Program-made: the position numbers and the translations under genes
Shown: positions 63,219 through 64,000 of the stretch, piece by piece
Position numbering within the stretch: the first letter of the stretch is position 1
How the letters are laid out: each line of letters begins with the position of its first letter
The notes under the pieces: model-generated
What the model was told of the DNA's origin: nothing
The model's database searches: none
Seen by the model: the letters and a program-made list of their open reading frames with translations, nothing else
Source: Sipunculus nudus
Taxonomy: Eukaryota; Annelida; Sipuncula; Golfingiida; Sipunculidae
DNA: 64,000 nucleotides
Direction of reading: 5' to 3'
Assembly: GCA_026874595.1 (NCBI GenBank)
Contig: CM049310.1
Span: 51,457,058-51,521,057 of the forward strand

Positions 63219-64000
63219 CTGAAAGATGGATGCATAATAAATTTACACTACATGCCAGAAATATTATATACATTTAACTACTTCATATTGGGATTTATGA
63301 AAGGATGATAGGTTTACTCCTAACTTTTTTATATTGACCTACTGGATGAGAGAGAGGGAGAGCTTGAATGTATCGGTCCCCTACATACCAAGAATAATGT
63401 TATTTGTATTGTAGCTTCGTTTGTTAGATGAGATTATAATACTTTAGTATTAAAGTACTTAAGTTTCGAATTTTACAGCCTATAAAACACTTAATAGAAT
63501 GACAATGTTTGGAGATTTTACCAATTAATTATGGAGAAAGTGACTGAATATCTGCATTAGCCTTCATGATGTTATATGTTCTAGGAACTGCCTTAGGAGT
63601 ATGTGTAATCATTGTTTCAGTTAACATTTAATATTAATTGATAATACCAAAACTACTTCACAAGGGCTACTTTACATGTACGTTATGAAAGCTAAAATGT
63701 TCTTTACATTGTGGTACATGAAAAATATGCGATTTCTCAAATCTGCTTAATTTTAAACAGGCCTTGTAAAGTGTAAGATATTTTTAATTTAACTTTAACT
63801 TCACACCGATCGTGTTCAACCACTGAATATTCGGAACAGTCCTACTTTAAAATGAGTTGGAATAATGTGGTGAAAGACCTACAATTAATGGAAAATTTAT
63901 TATTGATGAAAATAGTTAATTCACATGCTTTTCAAATTTGTATACGCAAAAAATCTTAATGTGATAGGTAAAAATTAATCAAAACAGTCTGGATCCCTTT
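63219..64000. other. Sequence upstream of gene 4 exon 2, not shared with other units
   Basis: Expected intron 1 of gene 4. AT-rich with no supported gene. Apart from scattered short matches it does not align by eye with intron 1 of genes 1-3. Confidence 0.5.

Larger units (their letters stand above)
56750..64000. repeat. Tandem unit 4, partial, losing homology at its right end
   Basis: Near-identical to the other units up to about 60690, then increasingly diverged through the large exon. Beyond about 63250 I see no extended match to the intron 1 sequence of the other copies. This may mark the edge of the recently amplified segment. Confidence 0.9.

Noticed and set aside
1-64000. CRISPR arrays, operons, bacterial promoters or terminators
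   Set aside because: The window is clearly eukaryotic; the repeats present are microsatellites, transposon relics and gene-sized duplications.

Overview
The window is AT-rich, intron-containing animal DNA. The minus strand carries multi-exon genes with GT-AG introns and AATAAA signals. It also holds a tRNA-derived SINE, a degraded non-LTR retrotransposon reverse transcriptase, many microsatellites, and GACCTTGACC-type and TTTCGCG-type intergenic sequence. From general knowledge this mix suggests a lophotrochozoan invertebrate, most likely a bivalve or other mollusc. The species cannot be fixed from the sequence.

The dominant structure is a head-to-tail tandem array. Using the same landmark each time, units begin at 1, 19170, 38801 and 56750, giving lengths of about 19.2, 19.6 and 17.9 kb plus a partial fourth. 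Each unit carries one copy of the same large minus-strand gene. I reconstructed the model by joining exons whose splice signals and reading phases agree. It has eight exons: a short signal-peptide exon, a 3.3-kb exon, a 96-nt exon with a furin-type RVRR site, a 59-nt exon, a 209-nt helical exon, a 234-nt exon, a 143-nt exon ending at a GC donor, and a 95-nt terminal exon. The product is about 1,403 residues. It would be a secreted, beta-strand-rich protein, then four exact-length 21-residue helical repeats, a Cys-rich hinge, more helix, a second small beta-rich segment and a charged helical tail. I recognise no named family and give no gene symbol.

Gene 1 (399-7495) loses its last three exons off the left edge, and its expected initiator codon is ATA. 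Genes 2 (17050-26614) and 3 (36675-46227) are complete. Gene 4 (54613-63218) has its first exon off the right edge. Gene 4 is a chimera: downstream of about position 60690 it is nearly identical to the others, while upstream of that point it is a diverged paralog. Copies 1-3 differ little and show patchwork variant sharing, which points to recent duplication with ongoing gene conversion or unequal exchange.

The 8-10 kb spacers between genes are duplicated with the units. They hold a phase-consistent cluster of unrecognised minus-strand exons that looks partly decayed, a possible degenerate SRCR-like fragment, a SINE, a plus-strand LINE reverse transcriptase relic (deleted from the third unit), a 73-bp tandem duplication, and CT, TA, AAT and poly-C tracts. 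The large plus-strand open frames opposite the 3.3-kb exons are antisense shadows.
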